A DNA stretch of 64,000 nucleotides. It comes from Tenuifilum sp040752515 (GTDB taxonomy: Bacteria; Bacteroidota; Bacteroidia; Bacteroidales; Tenuifilaceae). The DNA is taken from the NCBI GenBank assembly GCA_040752515.1, contig JBFMGQ010000001.1:161627-225626 (forward strand). Direction: 5' to 3'. Position numbers and translations under genes: made by a program. The notes under the pieces were generated by a model. The model made no database searches. It saw only the letters and a program-made list of their open reading frames with translations, and was not told the origin of the DNA. Shown here piece after piece: positions 35,667 to 44,526 of the stretch (positions are counted from its first letter, which is position 1; each line of letters starts with the position of its first letter).

Positions 35667-36806
35667 ATGGAAATTCTTTATCAGTTAAGCATTTACGAGA
35701 AAGTAATTGGCATTGCCTTCATAGTATTTATACTTGTGCAACTATACTTCTACCTGATTTTTTACCTACGGGTTATCCGTAAAAGATTCAATCCCTTACC
35801 CCAAAACGACGATCAATACCCACCCGTATCGGTAGTAATTTGTGCCCGAAACGAGGAGGAAAACCTAAAGCACTTCCTGCCCAAGGTTTTGGAGCAGGAC
35901 TACCCCGATTTTGAGGTGGTAGTGGTTAACGACTGCTCAAGCGACAATTCCGACCTAGTGCTCGATAATTTGCAAAAGAAATACCCCCGCTTACGCGTAA
36001 CCACCATCAAGGAGGACGAAAAGTTCACCCACACCAAAAAGTTAGCCCTAACGGTTGGCATTAAGGCAGCCAAAAATGAATGGCTGGTGCTAACCGATGC
36101 CGACTGCTTCCCAAAATCGAATATGTGGCTACGCCACATGGCATCGAACTTTACCGATGGTATTGAGGTGGTTTTGGGCTATGGTGGATACCTGGCTGAA
36201 AAGGGATTGCTGAACAAGCTAATCAGGCTCGATACCCTAAATATTGCACTGAACTACTTTGGCTGGGCTTTAGCCCGTAAACCATACATGGGAGTTGGCC
36301 GCAACTTAGCCTACAAAAAATCGCTGTTTTTCAAGAATAAAGGTTTTGCAAATCACGCCGGCATCGATTCGGGCGACGATGATCTTTTTGTAATGGAGGT
36401 TTCAACCCCAAGCAACACTGCCGTTGAGTATCGCCCTGAAGCCCACACGCTATCGGTTCCCCGAAAAACATACTCTACATGGCTTCGCCAAAAACGCCGC
36501 CACCTATCAACTTCCAAGTTCTACAAAGGCAACCTAAAAACCTTACTTAGCCTTGAACCTATCAGCAGAACTCTTGTTTACATGCTGTTTATACTAACCT
36601 TAACTTTCAAAATATTACCAATAATTTCAACCGCATTGCTTTTGTTCCTCATCATTATTAAACATATCATAACCGCCATTGCAGCCAATAGATTCCAAGA
36701 ACATAAGCTAGTGCATGTTGCATTTTGGTGGGATTTGTTTTCTCTATATTTTTATGCTAAATTGCTAATCTTTAACACACTTAACCGACGACAGCAAAAA
36801 TGGTAA
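35667..36806 (+). CDS. Family 2 glycosyltransferase, membrane-bound
   Basis: The 379-residue protein has an N-terminal membrane segment (about 10-32) and then a GT2 domain with YPPVSVVICARNEEENLKHFL, a VVVNDCSSDNSD segment, the metal site LTDADCFPKS and the later RQKRRH motif of processive GT2 enzymes. Two C-terminal membrane segments follow. The layout resembles cell-surface polysaccharide synthases. I choose the ATG at 35667; the GTG at 35643 lies at the predicted transcription start. It overlaps the downstream sigma gene by 7 nt. The sugar and acceptor are unknown. Confidence 0.87.
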   Translation: MEILYQLSIYEKVIGIAFIVFILVQLYFYLIFYLRVIRKRFNPLPQNDDQYPPVSVVICARNEEENLKHFLPKVLEQDYPDFEVVVVNDCSSDNSDLVLDNLQKKYPRLRVTTIKEDEKFTHTKKLALTVGIKAAKNEWLVLTDADCFPKSNMWLRHMASNFTDGIEVVLGYGGYLAEKGLLNKLIRLDTLNIALNYFGWALARKPYMGVGRNLAYKKSLFFKNKGFANHAGIDSGDDDLFVMEVSTPSNTAVEYRPEAHTLSVPRKTYSTWLRQKRRHLSTSKFYKGNLKTLLSLEPISRTLVYMLFILTLTFKILPIISTALLLFLIIIKHIITAIAANRFQEHKLVHVAFWWDLFSLYFYAKLLIFNTLNRRQQKW

Positions 36807-37417
36807 TGATCCCGGATAATCTTTCGGAAAAAGCTAAATACGACCTTGTGCTTGTCGATAAAGCACTAAAGGGCGACCAGAAAGCATATGCCGAACTTAT
36901 GGAACGCTACCGGGATGCCATTTACTTCATGCTGCTTAAGATGGTTAATAATAAAAGCGACGCAGAGGACTTAACCCTTGAGGCTTTTGGTAAAGCTTTT
37001 AAGAATATCCATCAATATACTCCAAACTATGCCTTTAGCACCTGGCTTTTCAAGATTGCATCGAACAACTGTATTGACTTTATCCGTAAACGCAAGGCGA
37101 ACCTGATATCGATTGACCAAGGCCCCGAGGATGCCGAAGGCAATTCCATGTCGCCATCATCGGTTATTCCGGCATCGACACCCGACCCGGAGGAGAATCT
37201 AATTAAGGAACAAAACATTAAACTGATCCAGGAAGTAGTTTCGAAGCTCAAGCCCCGCTACCGTCAACTGATTGAACTACGCTACTTTAAGGAGTACTCG
37301 TACGAAGAAATTGCCGAAGAGCTAAACCTTCCGTTGGGAACCGTTAAGGCTCAACTCTTCAGAGCACGCGAGCTGCTCTCAAACATCCTGAGCAACCTAC
37401 CCCCACACCATCAATAA
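36800..37417 (+). CDS. ECF-type RNA polymerase sigma factor
   Basis: The 205-residue sigma-70 family protein of the extracytoplasmic group has region 2 (about 25-95: AYAELMERYRDAIYFMLLKMV, SDAEDLTLEAFGKAF, STWLFKIASNNCIDFIRKRK), a variable linker, and region 4 (about 145-200: LKPRYRQLIELRYFKEYSYEEIAEELNLPLGTVKAQLFRARELL). No anti-sigma gene is adjacent; instead it is translationally coupled to a glycosyltransferase gene upstream and followed by rsmG 10 nt later. Its regulon is unknown. Confidence 0.93.
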   Translation: MVMIPDNLSEKAKYDLVLVDKALKGDQKAYAELMERYRDAIYFMLLKMVNNKSDAEDLTLEAFGKAFKNIHQYTPNYAFSTWLFKIASNNCIDFIRKRKANLISIDQGPEDAEGNSMSPSSVIPASTPDPEENLIKEQNIKLIQEVVSKLKPRYRQLIELRYFKEYSYEEIAEELNLPLGTVKAQLFRARELLSNILSNLPPHHQ

Positions 37418-37427
37418 ATATTTTGCC

Positions 37428-38048
37428 ATGGAACTAGTTACACAATACTTTCCTGAGCTAACACAAGCTCAACGTGAGAAGTTTGCAGAGCTTGAACCAC
37501 TTTACAGGTTTTGGAATGCGCAAATCAACGTTATTTCCCGCAAGGATATCGACAACCTGATGGTACACCATGTACTCCATTCGTTGGCTATTGCCAAGGT
37601 AATTCAGTTTGCCAAAGGAACCAACATTATGGACATTGGAACCGGTGGCGGGTTTCCTGGTATCCCCCTGGCCATTCTTTTCCCCAACTGCCAATTTACA
37701 TTGGTCGATTCCGTTGCCAAAAAGACAAAGGTTACAGCCGAAGTTGCCAAAGCCTTAAACTTGCAGAACGTGGAGGTAATAACCACCCGTGCCGAGGACC
37801 TAAAGCAAGAGTGGGATTTTGTGGTTAGCCGAGCCGTAGCACCCGTTCCAAAGCTGATGGGTTGGGTTGAAAAAAATATCCATCCCGGCGGTATCAACAA
37901 TTTGCCCAATGGACTAATCTGCCTTAAAGGTGGCGACATTAAAGAGGAACTCAAACCCTACCACAAATGGGTTACCAAATGGAATATCGACGACTTTTTC
38001 GAAGATGAGTATTTTACCGGGAAGTATGTGATACATATTGAGGTGTGA
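37428..38048 (+). CDS. rsmG: 16S rRNA (guanine527-N7)-methyltransferase
   Basis: RsmG (GidB) methylates G527 of 16S rRNA. The N-terminal LYRFWNAQINVISRKDIDNLMVHHVLHSL and the SAM loop MDIGTGGGFPGIPLAI are diagnostic, with VVSRAVAPVPKLMGWV after. The 206-residue length is normal. It is the last gene of the glycosyltransferase-sigma-rsmG operon. Confidence 0.95.
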   Translation: MELVTQYFPELTQAQREKFAELEPLYRFWNAQINVISRKDIDNLMVHHVLHSLAIAKVIQFAKGTNIMDIGTGGGFPGIPLAILFPNCQFTLVDSVAKKTKVTAEVAKALNLQNVEVITTRAEDLKQEWDFVVSRAVAPVPKLMGWVEKNIHPGGINNLPNGLICLKGGDIKEELKPYHKWVTKWNIDDFFEDEYFTGKYVIHIEV

Positions 38049-38157
38049 GTTAGGGTAAAGGTAAAAATAATGAATATAGCCCTTGTATTATGCCCTTAGT
38101 GGAGAACTATTTTAGAATTTTTTAGTAGCCGCGTTTTTTAATATTGAAAAAATGTTT

Positions 38158-38165
38158 TACCTTTG
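38158..38165 (+). promoter_or_regulatory. rpmH promoter (-7 box)
   Basis: TACCTTTG (exact TAnnTTTG) lies 72 nt before the rpmH start, leaving a leader of about 65 nt, which is usual for ribosomal protein genes. Confidence 0.6.
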
Positions 38166-38237
38166 CGAACCCAAAATGGGTATATGAGTTTTAATTTTTT
38201 GCCGGAAGTAATAATACATAAGTAAAAGCATACAGAG

Positions 38238-38393
38238 ATGAAAAGAACATTTCAGCCATCCATTAGGAAAAAAAGAAATAAACACGGATTCCGTGAACGT
38301 ATGTCGACCCACAATGGCCGCAGGGTTCTGGCTGCCCGCCGTGCTAAGGGAAGGAAAAGATTGACAGTTTCCGACGAAATTTTCCGGAAATAA
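38238..38393 (+). CDS. rpmH: 50S ribosomal protein L34
   Basis: This 51-residue, highly basic protein begins MKRTFQPSIRKKRNKHGFRE, then RMSTHNGRRVLAARRAKGRK and ends VSDEIFRK. This is the complete L34 signature with a short C-terminal extension seen in Bacteroidota. It has its own promoter and terminator. rnpA, the usual neighbour in many bacteria, does not follow; the next gene is mqnE. Confidence 0.97.
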   Translation: MKRTFQPSIRKKRNKHGFRERMSTHNGRRVLAARRAKGRKRLTVSDEIFRK

Positions 38394-38416
38394 TTCTTAA
38401 GAAATCATAACAGATA

Positions 38417-38445
38417 AAGGCGGGTCGACAACCTGCCTTTTTTGT
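38417..38445 (+). terminator. rpmH terminator
   Basis: A 9-bp stem (38417-38425 with 38431-38439, one G·U) with a 5-nt loop is followed by a T-run. Confidence 0.85.
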
Positions 38446-38478
38446 TTTCTTGATGTATCTTTACCGCAAATTTTTCCC

Positions 38479-39603
38479 ATGGAACCAATTATATACTCCA
38501 TAGAGCCTAAAGTTACCGACCTTTTTCTGAAAGGAATTACCGACAAGGTTATGAATGGGCTGCGTATTGAACCCAACGAGGCCGAATACCTTTATGAGAA
38601 GGCCGACCTTGCCCTGCTATCGCAACTGGCTAATGTTGTAAACCAAAGGTTAAACGGCGATTACATCCTTTTCAACAAAAACTTTCATATTGAACCAACT
38701 AACCTTTGTGTATTCAACTGCAAGTTTTGCTCGTACCACAAGGGTGCCGGCGACCCAGAGAGTTGGGTTTTCAGCCTTGATGAAATACGAAACATAGCAC
38801 GTAAGTACCAGAATAGCGATGTAACAGAGGTGCATATTGTTGGCGGCGTTCACCCCAAGTGGGACTTGGATTACTACGGGAAAATGATAAAAGCCGTTAA
38901 GGAGATACTTCCGGGTATTCATGTGAAGGCCTTCTCGGCAATTGAACTCGACTATTTAATCAGAAAGAGCAAACTCAATTACTCTGAAGGTTTGAAGCGA
39001 CTTAAAGAGTATGGCTTAGACTCGATACCCGGCGGTGGCGCCGAGATATTTGACCCTGCAGTTCGTGTAAAGATTTGCCCCGAAAAGGCATCAGGTGAAG
39101 CGTGGTTGGCCATTCATAAAGCAGCGCATGAGGCTGGCATTCAATCAAATGCCACCATGCTATACGGCCATATTGAGAGCTATAGGCACAGGGTGCAGCA
39201 CATGGAGGCAATACGAAACTTACAGGACGAAACGCATGGCTTCAATTGCTTTATCCCTTTAAAATTTAGGGCAGCCAACAACCCCATGGGATACTTAGGC
39301 GAGGTAAATCTGGTTGAGGATTTACGCAACTTTGCAGTTTCCAGAATCTTCATGGACAATATTAAACATCTTAAAGCGTATTGGCCCATGCTGGGGTTGC
39401 AGAACACCCGCTTAGCCATCCACTTTGGAGCCGACGATATTGATGGAACCATCGACGATACTACAAAGATTTACTCAATGGCCGGTGCCGAGGAACAAAA
39501 ACCGGTAATGACAGTGGAACGCTTAACCCAACTTGTTAGGGAAGCAGGTAAAATCCCTGCCGAACGCGATTCACTTTACAATATTATCAAGGTGTACAGC
39601 TAA
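38479..39603 (+). CDS. mqnE: Aminofutalosine synthase, radical SAM (menaquinone biosynthesis)
   Basis: MqnE joins a radical-SAM-generated adenosyl group to 3-[(1-carboxyvinyl)oxy]benzoate in the futalosine route to menaquinone. The cluster motif CVFNCKFC (CxxxCxxC) follows FHIEPTNL, and the downstream VHIVGGVHP, HVKAFSAIEL, LPG-like GGGAEIFDP and MLYGHIES motifs match the MqnE branch rather than MqnC. At 374 residues it is full length. The organism should therefore make menaquinone by this route, which would supply a quinone pool if any complex in the window needs one. Confidence 0.93.
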   Translation: MEPIIYSIEPKVTDLFLKGITDKVMNGLRIEPNEAEYLYEKADLALLSQLANVVNQRLNGDYILFNKNFHIEPTNLCVFNCKFCSYHKGAGDPESWVFSLDEIRNIARKYQNSDVTEVHIVGGVHPKWDLDYYGKMIKAVKEILPGIHVKAFSAIELDYLIRKSKLNYSEGLKRLKEYGLDSIPGGGAEIFDPAVRVKICPEKASGEAWLAIHKAAHEAGIQSNATMLYGHIESYRHRVQHMEAIRNLQDETHGFNCFIPLKFRAANNPMGYLGEVNLVEDLRNFAVSRIFMDNIKHLKAYWPMLGLQNTRLAIHFGADDIDGTIDDTTKIYSMAGAEEQKPVMTVERLTQLVREAGKIPAERDSLYNIIKVYS

Positions 39604-39629
39604 AAATTAGCATTATTGGCGGTTTATGC

Positions 39630-39637
39630 TATTTTTG
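39630..39637 (+). promoter_or_regulatory. Promoter box of the PASTA-T9SS-pseudouridine synthase operon
   Basis: TATTTTTG (exact TAnnTTTG) ends 24 nt before the ATG at 39662 and lies upstream of the TTG at 39650, favouring the ATG. Confidence 0.6.
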
Positions 39638-39661
39638 TATCATGTTTAATTGCATTGGATT

Positions 39662-40540
39662 ATGAAAGCCAAAACAACTACCGATCAAGTAAAACAGTAC
39701 CTGTTGAAACTCTATCAGAATCCCTACATCAACACCATTCTAAAAGGCTTAGGGCTGATACTTGCCATTGTTATTGTATTGATGATTTTCCTGAGGATAT
39801 ACACCCGCCACAACCAGGAGCAACCCACACCTAATTTGGCCGGAATGAGCATTGAGGAGGCGACCGAGATTATTGCCGACAATAACCTGAGGATTGAAAT
39901 TGCCGATTCGGTTTACATCTTTAATAAGAAACCTGGAAGCGTTATTGCGCAGAACCCTGAACCCGGTACCATGGTTAAAAAAAACCGCAGGGTATTTGTA
40001 ACCATCAACGCAAAAAACCCTATCAAAATTGAAATACCAAACATTGTTGGCTATACACTTCGACAAGCTAAGGCTATCCTGGAGCAGGAGGGCTTTGAGG
40101 TTGGAACGCTTTACTTCCGCCCCGATTTAGGTCTGAACAATGTGCTTGAGCAGCGTTACAATGGTCAAATTGCTATTCCTGGCGTTCGCATCCCCAAGGG
40201 TTCAAAAATCGATTTGGTTTTAGGCCAGGGTATGCATGGCGAACGAACCGGTATTCCCTTGCTCATAGGCCTTAAGCTAAATGATGCCATAAGCCGAATT
40301 ATTGAAGCATCGCTTAATATTGGCAGAATTAGGTACGACGAAACAATAAAAACCCATAACGACTCGTTAGATGCAAGGGTGTATAGCCAGTACCCTGCTT
40401 ACATGGAGAATGCGACTCTTAGCTTTGGGACCAGGGTTGACATTTGGTTAACACTAAACCAAGCACGTATCCCAAAAATTGAACGCGCCGACTCGGTTAA
40501 CGCTCCGCTAACCAAGCAGGCCGACGAAATCATAGAATAG
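39662..40540 (+). CDS. PASTA-domain membrane protein
   Basis: The 292-residue protein has one N-terminal membrane anchor (about residues 25-46) and three extracytoplasmic PASTA repeats (about 55-122, 123-192 and 193-268; NLAGMSIEEATEIIADNN, NIVGYTLRQAKAILEQEG, LLIGLKLNDAISRII). PASTA repeats usually bind peptidoglycan fragments and are attached to Ser/Thr kinases or PBPs; here they stand alone, without a kinase. It is first in an operon with the T9SS-cargo gene (7 nt away) and the RluA-type gene. Confidence 0.9.
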   Translation: MKAKTTTDQVKQYLLKLYQNPYINTILKGLGLILAIVIVLMIFLRIYTRHNQEQPTPNLAGMSIEEATEIIADNNLRIEIADSVYIFNKKPGSVIAQNPEPGTMVKKNRRVFVTINAKNPIKIEIPNIVGYTLRQAKAILEQEGFEVGTLYFRPDLGLNNVLEQRYNGQIAIPGVRIPKGSKIDLVLGQGMHGERTGIPLLIGLKLNDAISRIIEASLNIGRIRYDETIKTHNDSLDARVYSQYPAYMENATLSFGTRVDIWLTLNQARIPKIERADSVNAPLTKQADEIIE

Positions 40541-40547
40541 CGATACA

Positions 40548-42458
40548 ATGCAGAAAGCATTAATCACTCTAATACTCATTTTTGCTTCAAGTTTTTCCTT
40601 TGGGCAGGAGATATTAGTAAACCTTTCGGGCTACCAAACAACTCAGTCTGTTGAAATGCCCAAAGGAGAGAAAACAGCCCTTGCGCTCCCTTTTTTCGAT
40701 GATTTTGCACGAAATCTGGACTATCCCACCCTTGAACTCTGGGAATCCAGCAATGTGATTTCGAATCAAGTCTATGCCATAGACCCGCCTACCATAGGTG
40801 TAGCCACGTTCGATGCCATCAACCGCAAGGGCATTTTGCATGCCCACCTTACCACCACCCCACAACCTGCCGATACGCTTACCTCACTCCCCATAAACCT
40901 CAACTATCCGGCTACCGATAGCATCTACCTATCGTTCAGCATTCAACCCGGAGGCTTAGGCTACCAACCCGGGCCAAACGATTCGCTTGTACTGGAAATG
41001 TATAGCCCATCCGAAAACAGATGGTTCAGGAGTTGGGCTGCTTCGGTTAACTTTAAAGCCAACAAAATTGAATTCTACAACCATCTGCTTAGCAAAAAAG
41101 CAGAGAAGATCTTAACCAAACTCGATTCAACTTTTCTTGCCGTAAATATCAATATTGATAATCCTATTTTCTTAGAAAACGGTTTTCGTTTTCGTTTTAT
41201 TGGATATGCTTCGCTTATGGAAAACGCAACTGTTCCCGGTCTGAAAACCAACTCCGACCACTGGCATATCGATATGGTTTACTTGAATAGGCTACGCAAC
41301 TGGGACGATACCGTTTACAACGATATTGCATTTCGCAAGCCCATAGCCCCCTTCCTCAGAAATTACAAATCGATTCCTTGGTCCCACTTTGCCGAATCCG
41401 AAAACTCTGAAATGAATGCTCCCCGTGAATTTAAAATTATTTACAGCAACCTTGGCCCTACCACATGGAATGTAACCCGACGATTTTCGGTTACCAACAT
41501 TTCAACGGGCAATGAGTACGCCTTTTCAGGAGGAGCCGAGAATATTTACGGGTATCAGGAATTCGCTTACACACGCCAGTTCGACTACAGCTTTACTTCT
41601 GCATGGCCCGATTCGGCCAAGTTCCTGCTGAAAACATTCCTACAAACCGATTTTGATGAGGCTACCAAACATCTCCGATACAACGACACACTAGTTCAGC
41701 AACTTAACTTTTACAACTACTATGCGCTCGACGATGGTAGCGCTGAAAGCGGGTATAGTCTCTTTGGCGAAGGAACAATCAATGCCATGGTAGCCCAAAA
41801 GTTTTACAACTACAAAACCGATAATTTAGTGGGCGTTATGATTTACTTTAACCGCAGCTACCAGGATGCCAACAGCCAACCCTTCAAGATTACTGTTTGG
41901 GCCGATGACAATGGCAAACCCGGCAACTTTATTTACCAGAAAAACACCACCCGACCCCTGTTTACCGATAGCTTGAACTGCTATACCATTTACCGTATCG
42001 ATCCCGTTGAAATTCCCATGGGTAACTTCTACCTGGGCTGGCAGCAAAACACCATTGAGTTTATGAATGTGGGATTTGACCGAAATACCAATAATAAAAA
42101 CAGAATTTTTCATTCTCTGCCCGGTTACTGGATTAATACCCAATTCGAGGGCACCCTTATGGTAAGACCAATTTTCGGCAAGCTCTACCAAATACCCACA
42201 TCTACCCCCACAACATCAAGGAAGGGATTTAGAGTTTACCCCAATCCTGCCGCTGAGTTTATTTATATCGATACTGACATAAATGAGTCAGCAAAATGGT
42301 ATCAGCTGATTTCCATAACCGGCCAGGTGATTGAAAGTAAACAGCTCTATTCAAACCAACCCATAAGCGTTGGACATATCCCGGCGGGTATATACATACT
42401 CCGTGTAAACCTGGCAAACGGGCAATCCATAACATCCAAAGTGGTTATAAAGCGATGA
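40548..42458 (+). CDS. Secreted protein with type IX secretion C-terminal sorting domain
   Basis: The 636-residue protein starts with a signal peptide (MQKALITLILIFASSFSFGQ) and ends with a type A T9SS sorting domain (about residues 560-636; FRVYPNPAAEFIYID, then GQVIESKQL, IPAGIYILRV and a terminal KVVIKR). The central part has no motif I recognise; its β-rich, Asp/Asn-rich character is typical of secreted adhesin-like proteins. It is expected to cross the outer membrane through the T9SS and be attached or released. It shares the operon with a PASTA protein and overlaps rluD by 4 nt. Confidence 0.9.
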   Translation: MQKALITLILIFASSFSFGQEILVNLSGYQTTQSVEMPKGEKTALALPFFDDFARNLDYPTLELWESSNVISNQVYAIDPPTIGVATFDAINRKGILHAHLTTTPQPADTLTSLPINLNYPATDSIYLSFSIQPGGLGYQPGPNDSLVLEMYSPSENRWFRSWAASVNFKANKIEFYNHLLSKKAEKILTKLDSTFLAVNINIDNPIFLENGFRFRFIGYASLMENATVPGLKTNSDHWHIDMVYLNRLRNWDDTVYNDIAFRKPIAPFLRNYKSIPWSHFAESENSEMNAPREFKIIYSNLGPTTWNVTRRFSVTNISTGNEYAFSGGAENIYGYQEFAYTRQFDYSFTSAWPDSAKFLLKTFLQTDFDEATKHLRYNDTLVQQLNFYNYYALDDGSAESGYSLFGEGTINAMVAQKFYNYKTDNLVGVMIYFNRSYQDANSQPFKITVWADDNGKPGNFIYQKNTTRPLFTDSLNCYTIYRIDPVEIPMGNFYLGWQQNTIEFMNVGFDRNTNNKNRIFHSLPGYWINTQFEGTLMVRPIFGKLYQIPTSTPTTSRKGFRVYPNPAAEFIYIDTDINESAKWYQLISITGQVIESKQLYSNQPISVGHIPAGIYILRVNLANGQSITSKVVIKR

Positions 42459-43510
42459 ACGATAATCGGCTGTACGAACCCGATGATGAGATAGAAAACG
42501 GTTCGGCGGAGCAGGCCGACCTTTACGAGCATTTCCGTATTGAGGTCGATAAAGGGCAAACGCCAATCCGAATCGACAAATTCCTGACCGATAAGATACG
42601 CAACGTTAGCCGCAACCGCATTCAAGGCGCAGCCGATGCAGGAAACATACTGGTCAACGGCAAAGCCGTTAAATCGTCGTATAAGGTAAAGCCACTCGAT
42701 ACCATATCGATTGTTTTAGCCTACCCACCCCGTGAAACCGATATCAAACCCGAGAACATACCCATCGATATTGTTTACGAGGACGAGGCGTTGCTTGTGG
42801 TGAATAAACCCGCTGGGATGGTAGTGCACCCGGCACATGGCAACTTCACAGGAACGCTGGTGAATGCGTTACTCTACCACCTACGTGATGTTCCGCTATT
42901 CAAGAGCGGCGAGGTTCGGCCTGGCCTTGTCCACCGTATCGACCGCAACACATCGGGGCTTCTGGTAATTGCCAAAACCGAAATGGCCATGAACCACCTT
43001 GCCCGTCAGTTCTTTGAGCGCACCACCGATAGGCTTTACGTTGCCCTGGTTTGGGGCGACATGGAATCCGATAGCGGAACGATAACAGGGCATATTGGTC
43101 GCAGCATTCGCGACCGCAAGCGCATGCAAGTTTTCCCCGATGGGGAACAAGGTAAGCATGCCGTTACACACTGGCGTGTATTAGAACGGTATGGACACAC
43201 CACCCTCATTGAATGTAAGCTGGAAACCGGTCGCACCCACCAAATCCGCGCACACATGGAATACATCAGGCATCCGCTTTTCAGCGATGAAGTTTACGGT
43301 GGCGATAAGATTCTGAAAGGTAATACTACTACTAATTACAAACAGTTTGTTGAGAACTGTTTTGAGCTTTGCCCACGCCATGCATTGCACGCTAAAACCC
43401 TTGGCTTTACCCACCCACTCACCAATCAGCGGCTCAACTTCGACTCACCCCTACCCACCGACATGGCCGAACTCATTGAAAAGTGGAGGGCTTATAGCAA
43501 AGGGGTTTAG
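42455..43510 (+). CDS. RluA-family 23S rRNA pseudouridine synthase (RluD-like)
   Basis: The 351-residue protein has an N-terminal S4 RNA-binding domain (about 28-95; RIDKFLTDKIRNVSRNRIQ) and the RluA catalytic domain with the motif VHRIDRNTSGLLVIAKT, whose Asp is the nucleophile. This arrangement matches RluD, which modifies 23S rRNA helix 69, but RluC-type or broader members cannot be excluded. It begins inside the stop of the preceding gene (ATGA overlap). Confidence 0.93.
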   Translation: MNDNRLYEPDDEIENGSAEQADLYEHFRIEVDKGQTPIRIDKFLTDKIRNVSRNRIQGAADAGNILVNGKAVKSSYKVKPLDTISIVLAYPPRETDIKPENIPIDIVYEDEALLVVNKPAGMVVHPAHGNFTGTLVNALLYHLRDVPLFKSGEVRPGLVHRIDRNTSGLLVIAKTEMAMNHLARQFFERTTDRLYVALVWGDMESDSGTITGHIGRSIRDRKRMQVFPDGEQGKHAVTHWRVLERYGHTTLIECKLETGRTHQIRAHMEYIRHPLFSDEVYGGDKILKGNTTTNYKQFVENCFELCPRHALHAKTLGFTHPLTNQRLNFDSPLPTDMAELIEKWRAYSKGV

Positions 43511-43636
43511 GTAAAATGTAGCAACAGAAAGCAACTAACTTTTTAAGAGAAGATTAGTTGAATGTAAATAATTGATATAACCAATTCTAATTATAAACTA
43601 AGCGGTAAATTTGATTTCAACCCACATACCTGCAGA

Positions 43637-44326
43637 TTATCCGGTTTTACTAATCCTTTCCAATTGATTGAAATTAAGTATTTGAACCTTATTGCCATTA
43701 ATATCAATAACCCCATCGTTCTTGAAGTCCTTAATGGCACGGATGATGCTCATTACCGATACCCCGGTGTACTCGGCTAAATCCTTACGACTTAGGGTAA
43801 GGATAAACGGATTAGCTTTGTAAACCACCCTTGAAAGGTAAAGCAGTGTGTCGGCAAAACGGCCATTTAGCTGCTTGTGGGTTAGGCTTACAAGCCTGTC
43901 GTAGTTATATATTGTGCAATAGTTGAGCTGATTTACCACTTCGGTTGCAAATTTCCCATTTTCCTGGATTAGCTTCTCAAAAGTAGTCCGATTAATAGAA
44001 CAAATGGTTGTGTCTTCTAAAGCCGAAACTGAGTAGTCGAGAATCTGGTTCTTAAAAAGGAAAGGGAGGCCTATAAGGCTTCCAACCCCAAAAATGCTAA
44101 GTATCAGGTTGCTGCCATCGGGCAACTCCTTGTATACCTTAACCATACCTGATTGCAGGTATAGGATATGGGTGTAAAAATTACCCTGCTTAGCAATCAT
44201 CTCACCTTTGCGGTAGGAGATTTCGGCTCTATTGCTATTGGCAATAACAAGTTCATTGTCGGTTAGCTGCTTGAAACATTCCGACTTGTTATTGCAAAGC
44301 AAGCACGATTTTTTAGGCTCAACCAT
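43637..44326 (-). CDS. FNR-type Crp-family regulator with a complete [4Fe-4S] cysteine set
   Basis: The 229-residue regulator has the Crp/Fnr β-roll (about 20-120) and winged helix (about 165-225). The N-terminus carries CLLCNNKSEC, Cys8-X2-Cys11-X5-Cys17, and a fourth cysteine, Cys109 (DTTICSIN), 92 residues on. In E. coli FNR the ligands are Cys20, 23, 29 and 122: the same X2/X5 spacing and 93 residues to the last. An oxygen-labile cluster is therefore likely. The recognition helix (VSVMSIIRAIKDF) keeps the second Arg of FNR but not its Glu and Ser, so its DNA site should differ from TTGAT-N4-ATCAA. It is divergent from the ion-pumping complex operon and is its likely regulator. Confidence 0.9.
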   Translation of the reverse strand: MVEPKKSCLLCNNKSECFKQLTDNELVIANSNRAEISYRKGEMIAKQGNFYTHILYLQSGMVKVYKELPDGSNLILSIFGVGSLIGLPFLFKNQILDYSVSALEDTTICSINRTTFEKLIQENGKFATEVVNQLNYCTIYNYDRLVSLTHKQLNGRFADTLLYLSRVVYKANPFILTLSRKDLAEYTGVSVMSIIRAIKDFKNDGVIDINGNKVQILNFNQLERISKTG

Positions 44327-44333
44327 CTGTTAG

Positions 44334-44341
44334 CAAAATTA
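44334..44341 (-). promoter_or_regulatory. Promoter box of the FNR-type gene
   Basis: The minus strand reads TAATTTTG (exact TAnnTTTG), ending only 7 nt before the ATG at 44326. The transcript should start within a few bases of the start codon. Confidence 0.55.
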
Positions 44342-44380
44342 CAGAAAAACAACTCGATGATATAAATCACCATTTTAATC

Positions 44381-44390
44381 AACATATGTT
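44381..44390. promoter_or_regulatory. Palindrome AACATATGTT between the FNR-type gene and the complex operon
   Basis: A perfect 10-bp palindrome, nearly symmetric over 14-16 bp, gives a 5-4-5 dyad geometry like Crp/Fnr operators. The half-site AACATAT recurs at 44428-44434 (inverted) and 44462-44468. Confidence 0.45.
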
Positions 44391-44427
44391 AATCGAAAAC
44401 CTTTGCAAATTTAATCTTTTTAAACTA

Positions 44428-44468
44428 ATATGTTATGGGTTTAATTATTTGTTAGTCAAATAACATAT
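44428..44468. promoter_or_regulatory. 9-bp inverted repeat ATATGTTAT...ATAACATAT
   Basis: 44428-44436 and 44460-44468 are exact inverse complements separated by 23 nt. Between them ATTTG-N5-CAAAT (44447-44461) forms a second dyad. They overlap the putative -33 element of the complex operon, so binding there could control it. Confidence 0.45.
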
Positions 44469-44477
44469 CTACTTTTA
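44448..44477 (+). promoter_or_regulatory. Putative promoter of the ion-pumping complex operon
   Basis: TTTG at 44448-44451 and TACTTTTA at 44470-44477 (one mismatch to TAnnTTTG) are spaced by 18 nt. The predicted transcript would begin about 45 nt before the first gene. Confidence 0.4.
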
Positions 44478-44526
44478 CATATCTATATATCTGTTTATTT
44501 TAATTCACAAAACAAACCATAAACCG

